Shown piece after piece: positions 37,893-50,100 of a stretch of DNA of 64,000 nt. Both the position numbers and the translations under genes were made by a program. The number at the start of each line of letters is the position of its first letter. The first letter of the stretch is position 1. Source of the DNA: Chitinophaga pinensis (lineage in GTDB: Bacteria > Bacteroidota > Bacteroidia > Chitinophagales > CAMDFR01); assembly GCA_945897725.1 (NCBI GenBank), contig CAMDFR010000002.1:1-64000 (forward strand), written 5' to 3'. Below the pieces are notes generated by a model. The model searched no databases. It worked only from the letters and a program-made list of their open reading frames with translations, and had not been told where the DNA came from.

Positions 37893-40091
37893 TTAATTGC
37901 CCAATTCCAACTGGTTTTTTACTAGGTTATAATAAGCCCCCTTGCTAGACACAAGGCTATTATGTGTGCCTTGTTCTATCACTTTACCCTTTTCTAAAAC
38001 AATAATATTATCTGCATTTTTAACGGTACTTAATCGATGCGCAACAATCACCGCGGTTTTGCCTTGCAAGATGTGTTGTAGGTTTTCTACAATCACCTTT
38101 TCATTGTTTGCGTCTAATGCATTGGTGGCTTCATCAAAGAAAAAATAATCAGGGTTTTTGTAGACTGTTCTTGCAATGAGCAGTCTCTGTTTTTGTCCTT
38201 GACTTAAGCCAATACCCTCTTGACCAATCTTTGTATTGTAGCCCAATGGCATGGCTTCAATGTAGGCCTGTATATTTGCTACGTGCACCGCTTGCAATAA
38301 TCTCCGTTTGTTGATGTTCTCTTCACCTACCGCAATATTTCTTGCAATGGTGTCTGAAAAAATATAACCGTCTTGCATCACAGTACCGCAATGACTTCTC
38401 CATAAACGTGCACTAATATTATTGAGGTGTATATTGCCTGCTCTAATATCCCCCTGCTGTGGTTTATAGAATTTCAGCAATAATTTTATTAAGGTGGTTT
38501 TGCCACTGCCGCTCGTGCCCACAATGGCCGTAACCTTACCTTCTGGAATCACAATATTGATATTGTCCAATACTTTATCACTATCTGGTCCGCTATATTG
38601 AAAGGACACATTTTCTAATACAATGCTCTTTGATTCTGGCATCAATTGAAGCAGGCCTGTCGCATCTTCTTCCTCCTCTTCTTTGTTATGAATTTCACCA
38701 ATTCTATCTAAACTAATCCTTGCGTATTGTGCTGCCTGTATAAATCCCACCAATTGATTTAAGGGTGCATTCATCTGACCAATGATGTATTGAATGGCCA
38801 ACATCATTCCCAATGTCATCCCATCTACTCCAGAAATAACAGCTTTCGCTGCCACGTAGGTAATCAGAATATTTTTTGTTTGATTGATGACAGAAGCACC
38901 AGCACTCTGCCATTGTTCTAAGGAAAGGTTTTTAATATTGACCCGAAAAATACCCGCTTGTATACGCTCCCATTCCCAACGTTTTTGTGTCTCAGAACCT
39001 GTTAACTTAATCTCCTGTATGCCTTGTATGATTTGATAAATCTTGCTTTGATTGCTGGCTAATTGATCAAACATTTTATAGTCCAATTCTTTTCTCTTGT
39101 TTAAAAAAAGAAAAATCCAAACAACATATAATACCGAACCACCTAAATAGATGGAGAAGATCGTGCTATTGTAAATGAACAAAACAACACCAAATACTAA
39201 AAGATTAAACACAGAAAAAATCGAAGATAGCGTAGAAGTGGTTAAAAACTCTTTCACTCGAGCATGGTCATTAATTCTCTGTAAAATATCGCCCACCATT
39301 TTTGTATCGAAAAATCCTAATGGCAACTTCATTAACTTGATCAAAAAATCTGATATCAATGATATATTGATTCGGGCACTTAAGTGAAGCAATATCCAAC
39401 CACGAATAAACTCTATACTCAACTGTCCAGCAAACATGGCGAGCATGGCGAACAGTATCAGATTTACTAAATTGTAATCACGATATTGAATACCCATATC
39501 CACCAATGATTGTGTCAGAAAAGGACCAATCAGCATGATGATACTTCCGGCAAACAATCCAACCACTAATTGAGCTAATAAACCTTTGTATTTGTAGAGG
39601 TAACTTAGTAAGAAACCCCAACTGTTTTTATTGTTTTTGTCTCCTTCTGTTTCATAAAAGGGAGGAGTGGTTTCTAATAAAAGGGCGATACCATAGTCCA
39701 CATTATCAGAGCTATCACTAATCCAACCATCACAAAATTCCTGTCTACTCATGGTGACCAATCCATGCGCTGGGTCTGCCACATATACTTTATTCTTCTT
39801 TACCTTATAGACCACTACAAAATGTTTTTGTCTCCAATGGGCAATAAAAGGCACCACATCTTCATCTAACAATTGTTGAAAGGGTATTTTTACAGACATG
39901 GTTCTAAAACCAATGGCCTCTGCGGCATAGCTTATTCCTAATAAAGAAACACCTTCTCTGTCGATAAAACTTTTTTCACGTAAATAAGGCAAGGAAAAAT
40001 GCTTGCCATAGAATTTTGCAATCATGCGCAGACATGCTGGACCACAGTCCATGGCATCTGATTGTTTAAAGAAAGGGAATTTATTCAACAA
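37893..40091 (-). CDS. Peptidase-domain (C39) ABC transporter, bacteriocin/RiPP-type exporter
   Basis: FKQSDAMDCGPACLRMIAKFYGK (C39 Cys), HFVVVYKVKKNKVYVADPAHG, ABC motifs VGTSGSGKTTLIKLLL, GLSQGQKQRLLIARTVYKNPDYFFFDEATNALD. Confidence 0.96.
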   Translation of the reverse strand: MLNKFPFFKQSDAMDCGPACLRMIAKFYGKHFSLPYLREKSFIDREGVSLLGISYAAEAIGFRTMSVKIPFQQLLDEDVVPFIAHWRQKHFVVVYKVKKNKVYVADPAHGLVTMSRQEFCDGWISDSSDNVDYGIALLLETTPPFYETEGDKNNKNSWGFLLSYLYKYKGLLAQLVVGLFAGSIIMLIGPFLTQSLVDMGIQYRDYNLVNLILFAMLAMFAGQLSIEFIRGWILLHLSARINISLISDFLIKLMKLPLGFFDTKMVGDILQRINDHARVKEFLTTSTLSSIFSVFNLLVFGVVLFIYNSTIFSIYLGGSVLYVVWIFLFLNKRKELDYKMFDQLASNQSKIYQIIQGIQEIKLTGSETQKRWEWERIQAGIFRVNIKNLSLEQWQSAGASVINQTKNILITYVAAKAVISGVDGMTLGMMLAIQYIIGQMNAPLNQLVGFIQAAQYARISLDRIGEIHNKEEEEEDATGLLQLMPESKSIVLENVSFQYSGPDSDKVLDNINIVIPEGKVTAIVGTSGSGKTTLIKLLLKFYKPQQGDIRAGNIHLNNISARLWRSHCGTVMQDGYIFSDTIARNIAVGEENINKRRLLQAVHVANIQAYIEAMPLGYNTKIGQEGIGLSQGQKQRLLIARTVYKNPDYFFFDEATNALDANNEKVIVENLQHILQGKTAVIVAHRLSTVKNADNIIVLEKGKVIEQGTHNSLVSSKGAYYNLVKNQLELGN

Positions 40092-40262
40092 TAATATTAT
40101 GCTTTAACAGGTTGCTATTATGATGATTTGCATGGCAAATGTAGCCATTGAAGGGCTTTTATTTGTGCCTATTGACTCAAAAATATACAATTTTACTGTG
40201 CGAGTGTATAGTATTGTGGATAGAACAAGAGATAAGCATATTCTATGAGCAATAAAACGGCG

Positions 40263-41402
40263 CTATCGAATTTCTGTATTCTTTCTTCGAGCAATCATTG
40301 CAATAACAACTAGAATGGCAATAATCACAGACAAAGCAATTAACAAAATATAAAAGAGTTGTTTGTTAAAAAATGAATTCATCGAAATTTCATTGAGCTC
40401 TTTGCTGACATCCAAAGTACCATCCAAAAAATGAGCCTGTTCCAAATCGGCTTTCGCTACATCATATTTTTTAATTTCCTTATTGCTAAGTCCTCTATAA
40501 TAATAACTTTCTGCATCTTTATCATCTATGGAAAGTGCCTTGCTATAATAATCGATTGCTTTTTGATATTCTTTTTTTTCATAATGCACCAAGCCTACAT
40601 TAGAATAAAAAACGGCTTCTGTGCTGTCTAACTGAATGGCTAGTTTATAATTTTTATTCGCTAGTTCATATTCTTTTAACTTGTAGTAGCATCTACCCAA
40701 ACCGTTGTAACCATCGGGCAGTGTCGCGTCTAGACGAATACAAGTTTTGTAGTCAGTCATCGCATCTGTGTATTTATATTGATCGTAAAAGGCATCTCCT
40801 CTACCCCAGTATGCTTTAACGTATTCAGGTGCAATATCTATGGCACGGTTAAAATCCGCTTCAGCCAATATATATTTCTCCTGACTTAAATAGGCAAGCC
40901 CTCTATTATAGTAGCCAAGCTTATTTTCTGGTGCAAGCTCTATAGCCTTTGTCTCCTCAAGGATCGTATTTTTGTAGTCGTTTTTGTTATAATAGCATAC
41001 GCCACAAGTGATATAGGCGGAGGCATATTCAGGATTGGTTTCATGTAATGTCTTGAAATCTTCAATGGCCCCATCATAGTTGCCCAATTCATAGTCGCAA
41101 TAGGCTTTATAATACAATGCCTCATAATCATCAGGTGCATTCAAATATACTGCCTGAAAATCGGCTTTTGCTTTTCGATATTCTCCTTGGTCAAACAAAC
41201 TTAGGCCTCTGTTAAAATGGGCACTATAGTCCTGGTCATTATTTTGTAAATGCAGCGTATAATAATACACAGCACTATCTAGTTGATTGGCGTCATGAAA
41301 ATCATAGGCTTTCTTGAAATAACCGTCAGATGAGGCATTGACTTGTGTGTTACTGCAACATAAAACCAAACATAAAAAAAGGAGGCTTGTTAATTTTCTC
41401 AT
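40263..41402 (-). CDS. Tetratricopeptide-repeat protein with signal peptide and C-terminal TM
   Basis: Multiple TPRs (e.g. AYWGRGDAFYDQYKYTDAMTDYKTCIRLDATLPDGYNGLGRCYYKLKEYELA). Confidence 0.92.
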   Translation of the reverse strand: MRKLTSLLFLCLVLCCSNTQVNASSDGYFKKAYDFHDANQLDSAVYYYTLHLQNNDQDYSAHFNRGLSLFDQGEYRKAKADFQAVYLNAPDDYEALYYKAYCDYELGNYDGAIEDFKTLHETNPEYASAYITCGVCYYNKNDYKNTILEETKAIELAPENKLGYYNRGLAYLSQEKYILAEADFNRAIDIAPEYVKAYWGRGDAFYDQYKYTDAMTDYKTCIRLDATLPDGYNGLGRCYYKLKEYELANKNYKLAIQLDSTEAVFYSNVGLVHYEKKEYQKAIDYYSKALSIDDKDAESYYYRGLSNKEIKKYDVAKADLEQAHFLDGTLDVSKELNEISMNSFFNKQLFYILLIALSVIIAILVVIAMIARRKNTEIR

Positions 41403-41405
41403 GAT

Positions 41406-42677
41406 TTAAACGTATAGTGGAAATTGTTTCATAAATACATTAACTTCGTTTTTTGTGTTTGCAATAATGCTTTCATCATCTGCATTCATCAACAAAAGAT
41501 CTAACCATTCAACAATCTGAGCCATATGCGATTCGTTCATGCCACGTGAGGTGATGGCTGCTGTACCAATTCGAATACCCGATGTAATGAACGGCGACTT
41601 ATCATCAAATGGCACCATGTTTTTATTTAAAGTGATATCTGCTTTTACCAAAGTATTTTCAGCTTTCTTACCACTGATGTTTTTATTTCTAAGATCTATC
41701 AACATTAAATGATTGTCTGTTCCACCACTAACGATATCATAACCCTTTGCTACCAATGCCTTTGCAAATGCCTGTGCATTGTTTTTTACTTGCGTTGCAT
41801 AGACTCTAAATTCTGGCTGTAGTATTTCGAAAAAGGCGATGGCTTTTGCAGCGATCACATGTTCGAGCGGACCTCCTTGTGTACCGGGGAATACAGCGCT
41901 ATCTAATACAGCACTCATCATTTTTATTTCACCTTTTGGAGTGGTATATCCCCAAGGGTTTTCAAAATCTTTGCCCATCAAAATAAGTCCGCCACGTGGA
42001 CCTCTCAAGGTTTTGTGCGTAGTGGTGGTAACGATATGACAATGAGGAATAGGGTCCGCCAAAAGCTTGGCTGCAATCAAACCAGCGGGATGAGAAATGT
42101 CTGCCAATAAAAGCGCACCAACCTTATCGGCAATACTTCTAAAGCGGGCATAATCCCAATCGCGAGAATAGGCAGAAGCCCCGCATATAATCATTTTAGG
42201 CTTTACTTCTATAGCCTTCGCCTCTACTTGATCCATGTCAATTCTACCCGTTGCTTGTTCCACCCCATAAAAGTTTGGACTATATAATTGTCCCGAAAAA
42301 TTAACTGAAGAGCCATGTGTTAAATGTCCGCCATGACTTAAGTCAAAGCCCAATATCGCATCACCTGGTTTAAGGCAACCAAGCATTACAGCAGCATTTG
42401 CCTGTGCGCCACTGTGTGGTTGTACATTGGCCCAAGCCGCACCAAAAATTTCTTTTGCCCTATCAATCGCCAATTGCTCGCTTTCATCTACACATTGGCA
42501 ACCACCGTAATAACGACGTCCTGGATAGCCTTCAGCGTATTTGTTGGTCAAGCAGCTGCCCATGGCATCCATCACTTGCTGACTGGTAAAATTTTCTGAA
42601 GCAATCAATTCGATGCCCTCTTGTTGTCTGTGTAATTCTTTCTGAATGATATCGAATATGGCGTTATCTCTTTTCAT
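41406..42677 (-). CDS. glyA: Serine hydroxymethyltransferase
   Basis: [65 protein letters not shown]. Confidence 0.97.
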   Translation of the reverse strand: MKRDNAIFDIIQKELHRQQEGIELIASENFTSQQVMDAMGSCLTNKYAEGYPGRRYYGGCQCVDESEQLAIDRAKEIFGAAWANVQPHSGAQANAAVMLGCLKPGDAILGFDLSHGGHLTHGSSVNFSGQLYSPNFYGVEQATGRIDMDQVEAKAIEVKPKMIICGASAYSRDWDYARFRSIADKVGALLLADISHPAGLIAAKLLADPIPHCHIVTTTTHKTLRGPRGGLILMGKDFENPWGYTTPKGEIKMMSAVLDSAVFPGTQGGPLEHVIAAKAIAFFEILQPEFRVYATQVKNNAQAFAKALVAKGYDIVSGGTDNHLMLIDLRNKNISGKKAENTLVKADITLNKNMVPFDDKSPFITSGIRIGTAAITSRGMNESHMAQIVEWLDLLLMNADDESIIANTKNEVNVFMKQFPLYV

Positions 42678-42704
42678 GGTGCTTTTTTGTGAGTGATTGA
42701 CGCA

Positions 42705-42712
42705 ACAAAGTT
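42705..42712 (-). promoter_or_regulatory. Candidate -7 element for glyA
   Basis: TAACTTTG on the minus strand, 28 bp upstream of ATG. Confidence 0.45.
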
Positions 42713-42796
42713 ACAAGGATGAAAGAAATTTAAAAGCCATCATCTCATTTTATCGGTCTATCGCTAGTGATGTGCGCTTGGCCCATTCTTTTTAGG

Positions 42797-42916
42797 AGGG
42801 CCTGCCCACGGCTATAATCATTAATTTCAAGGCTTTCAGCCATTGGTCCTAAACATCCTTGGCCGTGGTCGCGCTTTCTGTCGTACAAGGTACTCCTGCC
42901 AATCGCTCAGGCAAAT
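42797..42916 (-). repeat. Dispersed palindromic element (family P)
   Basis: Reverse complement: ATTTGCCTGAGCGATTGGCAGGAGTACCTTGTACGACAGAAAGCGCGACCACGGCC...CCGTGGGCAGGCCC. Confidence 0.75.
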
Positions 42917-43004
42917 CTCGTACAAGAAGCATGTATTTAATAAGCATGGAAATCTCGATTTCTCTAATCCGCCAGATTCAATTTTTATAATACAAACAGC
43001 AGAT

Positions 43005-43114
43005 ATTCGACCCCGATGGGGTCGAATAAAACCACCACAACATTAGCTATAAATATTTAATCCCTTTGGGATTGTGCGAAGAAACTAGCTTCTTTATTGG
43101 AATCCGAAGGATTC
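43005..43114. repeat. Triple mini-hairpin array, copy 2
   Basis: ATTCGACCCC-GAT-GGGGTCGAAT (43005-43027), AATCCC-TTT-GGGATT (43059-43073), GAATCC-GAA-GGATTC (43100-43114). Confidence 0.9.
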
Positions 43115-43200
43115 ATATATTAATAACACCCCCACGCTCCGAAATAAAAAATTTATTTAAAAAAATGTTCTTAATTTTGTGCATCATTAAAGAAAACGTT

Positions 43201-43371
43201 ATGACAGTTAGAGATAATACAGGAATGAAAAAAAGCACTTTTGTAATCATGTTTGTGGTTTCATTAATTGCAACCTTTGTTTTTATGTTCGCTACGCCAT
43301 ATCCTGAATGGTTTTGGGTTTGCTTGCCAACCTTAACGGCCGGTTTGACAGGTAGTTTAGATTCTATGTAG
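43201..43371 (+). CDS. Small (56 aa) two-TM hydrophobic protein
   Basis: MTVRDNTGMKKSTFVIMFVVSLIATFVFMFATPYPEWFWVCLPTLTAGLTGSLDSM; TAATTTTG (43172-43179) sits upstream. Confidence 0.6.
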   Translation: MTVRDNTGMKKSTFVIMFVVSLIATFVFMFATPYPEWFWVCLPTLTAGLTGSLDSM

Positions 43372-43399
43372 TTTTTACCTGATGGAGGTACAATTTAAA

Positions 43400-43740
43400 G
43401 AAATGCCTGCATTCCATATGGTAGGCTATCCTTCATTGCTTCGTCATCGCAATCACTTTCCGTCAAGCTCGTCATTCATCCCGATGTCAATCGGGATTAA
43501 ACTTCTTGAAAAAAAATCAAATCACAAATTGATATAGGTATTATTGTTTGAAGAAGATGTTTTTCAATTAAATTGTGTACGTTGCAATACGTGGAAATTT
43601 TCTTTAAAAGATCATTCCTATTCACTCTTAAGCTTTGAATCCTAGGCGAGAAGTTTCCTTCTGAATGACGGTTGGTATTGAATATTACCGCCCTTGTCGG
43701 TGTTATTCACCAACAAGTAATCAAAGGAAAATCATCCATC
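43400..43740. repeat. Composite intergenic repeat region
   Basis: ATCCCGAT-gtca-ATCGGGAT hairpin; ccttctgaatg/gaagtttcc block is the inverse of 5004-5024; CTTGTCGGTGttattCACCAACAAG hairpin matches the head of the 15023/15403 repeats. Confidence 0.7.
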
Positions 43741-43832
43741 TATTCTTCAATAATTTCTATGGCCGAAACGCCCGCGTAATGGATAGAAGCGGCTATCCTT
43801 TTTGATCTTGCCTTTTATTAAAAAGATAGTAG

Positions 43833-45446
<1,614 letters not shown>

Positions 45447-45460
45447 TGTTTGTGTTGAAG

Positions 45461-45518
45461 CACGAGTGAAAAACACTCGCGCTAAATTGTGAACACGAGT
45501 GAAAAATACTCGCGCTAG
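45461..45518. repeat. Tandem hairpin repeat downstream of glpK
   Basis: CACGAGTGAAAAACACTCGCGCTAA and CACGAGTGAAAAATACTCGCGCTAG; third dispersed copy at 54060-54084. Confidence 0.85.
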
Positions 45519-45586
45519 CTTAGTGGCTAGATTAGGGATTCCTTCAAAATTGTACGTATATTTATTGAATCATAAATTGAAATCAG

Positions 45587-46417
45587 ATGATACATCAAGA
45601 AAAATTTTTGCAAAGTGGCAAGCAAAAAATATATACACAGTCATGGGAAATAGAGAATCCGAAAGGATTGGTAGGTATGATTCACGGTATGTGGGAACAT
45701 AGTGGTCGATATGCACATGTAGCTGCCTTTTTAAACGAACATGGTTATAATGCTTATGCGATGGATCATATAGGACATGGTAAAAGTGATGGTCAGAGAG
45801 GTCATGTTGATGATTATGATTTATTATTAGATTCGGTTCAAGTTTTTTTCGATGAAATGAAAAGCAGAAATACAAATGCGAAGCCAGTATTTTTGTATGG
45901 ACATAGCATGGGTGGTAATGTATTAACTAATTTTTTACTACGCCGAAAACCTATATTGCAAGGAGCGGTTTTGTCGGCACCATGGTATAGGCTAGCCTTT
46001 GAGCCACCGATGTTTCAATTGCTATTAGCGAAAATCATGATGAAGATTTATCCTGCTTTTTCTGACAAAGCAAAGATAGATGCAGGGGCCATTTCTAAAG
46101 ATCCAGTAGAAGTAGAAAAGTATAAGAATGATCCAATGGTGTTTTCGAATATCACTCCAGCATTTTTCTTGCCAACATTCGAAAATGGTTTATGGGCATT
46201 AGAACATGCCAAAGAAATCACCATGCCTATTTTGATTTATCATGGTACTGCTGATAGATTAATTTCGTCAGATGGCGCTAAAGAATTTAAACAAAATACG
46301 GGTGACAATGTGACGTTGAAACTATGGGAGGGTGTGTATCACGAAGCACATAATGATTTTGAAAAGCAAGAAGTGATGAGCTTTATGACGAATTGGTTAG
46401 ATCAACATCTTGCTTAG
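45587..46417 (+). CDS. Alpha/beta hydrolase (monoacylglycerol-lipase-like)
   Basis: MIHGMWEHSGRYAHVAAFLNEHGYNAYAMDHIGHGKSDGQRGHV, LYGHSMGGNVL. Confidence 0.92.
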   Translation: MIHQEKFLQSGKQKIYTQSWEIENPKGLVGMIHGMWEHSGRYAHVAAFLNEHGYNAYAMDHIGHGKSDGQRGHVDDYDLLLDSVQVFFDEMKSRNTNAKPVFLYGHSMGGNVLTNFLLRRKPILQGAVLSAPWYRLAFEPPMFQLLLAKIMMKIYPAFSDKAKIDAGAISKDPVEVEKYKNDPMVFSNITPAFFLPTFENGLWALEHAKEITMPILIYHGTADRLISSDGAKEFKQNTGDNVTLKLWEGVYHEAHNDFEKQEVMSFMTNWLDQHLA

Positions 46418-46446
46418 TTTTATTTATAAATAGCGACTTATCTGCA

Positions 46447-47070
46447 ATGAATAAAGCAAAGAAATATCTCCTGTGGTTCGCCATTTGCTTAGCAATGTTA
46501 TTCATCTTATCATTCGTTTTTCGATATGCCATCTTTGCGGCATTGGGTCATTATTTAGTGCACGAAGAAAAAATAGAGCAAGCGATACCAATTTTTGTAT
46601 TGTCTGGAAATGCCTACGACAGGGGCAATACAGCGGCTTCCCTTTTTAAAGCCAATAAAGCCACAAAAATATTTTGTACAGGCGCCAATATTTCCAATGA
46701 TCTAAAAGCAGAAGGTATTTTAAAGACAGAAGCACAAGTAACAAAAGATTTCTTACTGAAATGCCAAGTGCCAGATTCCTTGATGCAATTGATTCCAGAA
46801 GGTACTAGTACGATGGAAGAAAGAAATTTAATTCATAGTTATTGTATTCAATATCATATCAGAGAGATAGGCATAGTGACATCCAAATTCCATACACGAA
46901 GAGTCAATTCCATTTTTAAAAAGTCCTTTTCTAAGCAAGGTATCAAAGTAAAAATTGTTGGCGCTAAGAATTCTACCTTCGATGAAGAACATTGGTGGCA
47001 AAGTGAAAATGGCCTCATCGCCTTTGCTGTAGAGTATATCAAGCTCTTTTATTATAAGCTAAAGTATTGA
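46447..47070 (+). CDS. YdcF-family (DUF218) membrane-anchored protein
   Basis: IPIFVLSGNAYDRGNTAASLFKANKATKIFCTG...EERNLIHSYCIQYHIREIGIVTSKFHTRRV; start trimmed to ATG 46447. Confidence 0.85.
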   Translation: MNKAKKYLLWFAICLAMLFILSFVFRYAIFAALGHYLVHEEKIEQAIPIFVLSGNAYDRGNTAASLFKANKATKIFCTGANISNDLKAEGILKTEAQVTKDFLLKCQVPDSLMQLIPEGTSTMEERNLIHSYCIQYHIREIGIVTSKFHTRRVNSIFKKSFSKQGIKVKIVGAKNSTFDEEHWWQSENGLIAFAVEYIKLFYYKLKY

Positions 47071-47133
47071 TTCGATGCTTTAAATAATTCTATGTAAATT
47101 TGCATTGTTACTAGAGATTGAAAAAAACGTTAA

Positions 47134-47158
47134 GGTGCCGGGATTTCCCGTTAGCACC
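47134..47158 (+). promoter_or_regulatory. Bulged hairpin in the likely mfd 5' UTR
   Basis: GGTGC-CGGG-attt-CCCG-tta-GCACC, between a TAAATTTG -7-like box (47095-47102) and the mfd ATG (47185). Confidence 0.45.
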
Positions 47159-47184
47159 CACATTTATATTTAGGAAAAGCAGAC

Positions 47185-50100
47185 ATGGAATTAGAGAATA
47201 TTATTGAATACTATCAAAAGGATAGTAAAACCAAGAGGATTGTAGAGCATTTAAAAGAGCCGCAACCTATCATACACTTAAAAGGAATGAATGGCGCGGC
47301 AGAAGCTTTTGTGGCGGCATCCTTGTTTCGATCTACTTCCTATCATCATTTGTTTATCATGAGCGATAAAGAGGAGGCTGCTTATCTGTTAGAGAATATT
47401 AGCCATATCCTTCCAAGCAAAGAAGTCTTGTTTTTGCCAGATTCTTTTAAAAAATCAAGAAAGTACGATGAAATCAATAATCATCATATTTTGCAAAGAA
47501 CAGAGGTGATCAATAAAATTAGTCATCCTTATTCAAAAGCAGAAATCATCGTTACGTACCCAGAGGCATTATTCGAAAAAGTGGTGAGTGCGGAGGCTTT
47601 GCATAAGTCTTCTATCTATATCAAAACAGGAGAAAAATTGGATATAGAAACCATCACCGAATTGCTCACCGATTATGATTTTGAGTTTGTTGATTTTGTA
47701 TATGAGCCCGGTCAATTCTCGATTAGAGGAGGTATCATCGACATTTTTTCCTATGCTAATGAATATCCTTATCGTATCGAGTTATTTGATGTGGAAGTAG
47801 AGTCGATCAGAACTTTTCATCCCGATACTCAATTGAGTGAGAAAAAAATATCCAGCATTTCTATCGTTCCAAACCTAAGAACACAGTTTAGTAGTTCTGA
47901 AAAAAATTCCTTTTTTAAAACATTAAATCCATCGCAAACCATTGTTTGGACAAAAAGCATCAGCAATACAATGGAGGTGATCAATCAATGTTTTAATGAT
48001 GCGGTGGATGCACGAGAATTGATGTTGCAAAACAAAGAAGAATTTGTAGAACACCCTTTTGTCAATGCTGAACTGATAGATTTGTTTGTGCCAAGTAAAA
48101 TGATTCTTGAAGAATTAATGCAATGCAAGATCATCGGTTTTGGTTATGACAAAGAGGAAAATACCAGTCTGGAAGTGGTGTATAATATCAGCCCACAACC
48201 TTCATTTAATAAGAATTTTGAGCTATTAATCAAAGATTTGAAATCGAATATTGCTGACAAATATTTGAATTTTATTTTCAGTGATAATATTAAACAAGTA
48301 GAGCGTTTCTATCATATTTTTACTGACCTTCAAGCAGAGGTGGAGTTCTATCCTATTTATACTTCATTACATGCTGGCTTTATCGACCACGATTTAAAAT
48401 TGGCATGTTATACCGATCATCAAATCTTTAATCGATTCCATAAGTATAGTGTCAAGCAAGGTTATACCAAAGACAAAGCCCTACTGTTAAAGAGTTTGAG
48501 AGAATTGCAAGTGGGCGATTTTGTAACCCATATCGATCATGGGGTGGGGAGGTATTCTGGTTTGGAAAAGATAGAAGTGAATGGACAATTGCAAGAAGCG
48601 GTTCGATTGATTTATGCGAGTAATGATATTTTATATGTGTCCATCAACTCCTTGCATAAAATTTCTAAGTATAGCGGTAAAGAAGGTCAAGTGCCTAAGA
48701 TTCATAAGCTAGGTTCAGATACATGGAATAACCTGAAAGCAAGAACCAAGGCTAAGATTAAGGATATTGCTGAAGATTTGATTCAGTTATATGCCAAGAG
48801 AAAAATTCAAAAAGGATTTCAATATTCTCCAGATTCCTATTTGCAAACAGAGTTGGAAGCATCGTTTGAATACGAAGATACACCAGATCAATTGAAGGCA
48901 ACGAATGATGTGAAAGCCGATATGGAAAAAGGTATTACCATGGACAGATTGGTTTGTGGTGATGTAGGCTTCGGCAAAACAGAAGTCGCCATACGTGCAG
49001 CTTTTAAAGCAGTATGCGATAGCAAGCAAGTAGCAATCCTTGTCCCTACAACCATCTTAGCCCAGCAACATTATCAATCCTTTAAAGAACGATTGGATGA
49101 GTTTAGAGTAAGTATAGATTATGTCAATCGATTCAGAACTGCTAAAGAGAAAAAAGATATCGCAGTTAAATTAGAAGAAGGTAAAATAGATATCATCATC
49201 GGCACGCATTCTATCGTGAGTAAGCAAATCAAATTTAAAAATCTTGGTTTATTGGTCATTGACGAAGAGCATAAGTTTGGTGTGGCTGTAAAGGAAAAAC
49301 TAAAAGAGATTAAAGCCAATGTGGATGCCTTAACGCTCACTGCTACACCCATTCCACGTACACTGCAGTTTTCATTGATGGGAGCCCGTGATTTAAGTGT
49401 GATTAATACTCCACCACCAAATAGACAACCAGTAACCACAGAAGTAAAAGCATTCAATAGTGATGTGATTAAAGAGGCCATAGAATACGAAGTATATCGT
49501 GGAGGTCAAGTTTTCTTTGTACACAATAAAGTAAAAGACATCATGGAAGTGAAAGCCATGATTAATAAAATTTGTCCGGATGTGAGTGTTGAGGTAGCGC
49601 ATGGACAAATGGAAGGAGACAAACTCGAGCAGGCTATGATGCGCTTTATCAATAAAGAATCGGATGTTTTATTGTCGACCAATATTATCGAGTCAGGATT
49701 GAATGTACCGAATGCAAATACCATCATCATCAATAGTGCGCATTGGTTTGGTTTGAGTGATCTGCATCAACTTCGTGGAAGGGTAGGAAGAGGAAATAAA
49801 AAAGCATTCTGTTATTTGATTGCACCATCTTTTGTGAATTTGACACAAGAAGCAAGGCAACGTTTGCGAACCATTGAGGAGTTTTCGGACCTAGGTTCTG
49901 GTTTTAATATTTCGATGCGAGATTTGGATATTCGCGGTGCTGGAAATATTTTAGGTGGCGAACAAAGTGGTTTTATTTCAGAAATAGGATACGATATGTA
50001 TCATAAAATTCTGGATGAGGCTATTCGTGAATTGAAAGAAAATAAATTTAAAGATTTATATAAAGATGAGCTGGCCAAAGAGACCGACAAACAATATGTT

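Noticed and set aside
42843-43046. 67-aa ORF between glyA and the small membrane protein
   Set aside because: Composed of family-P repeat plus first mini-hairpin (RWGRIKPP from the palindrome).
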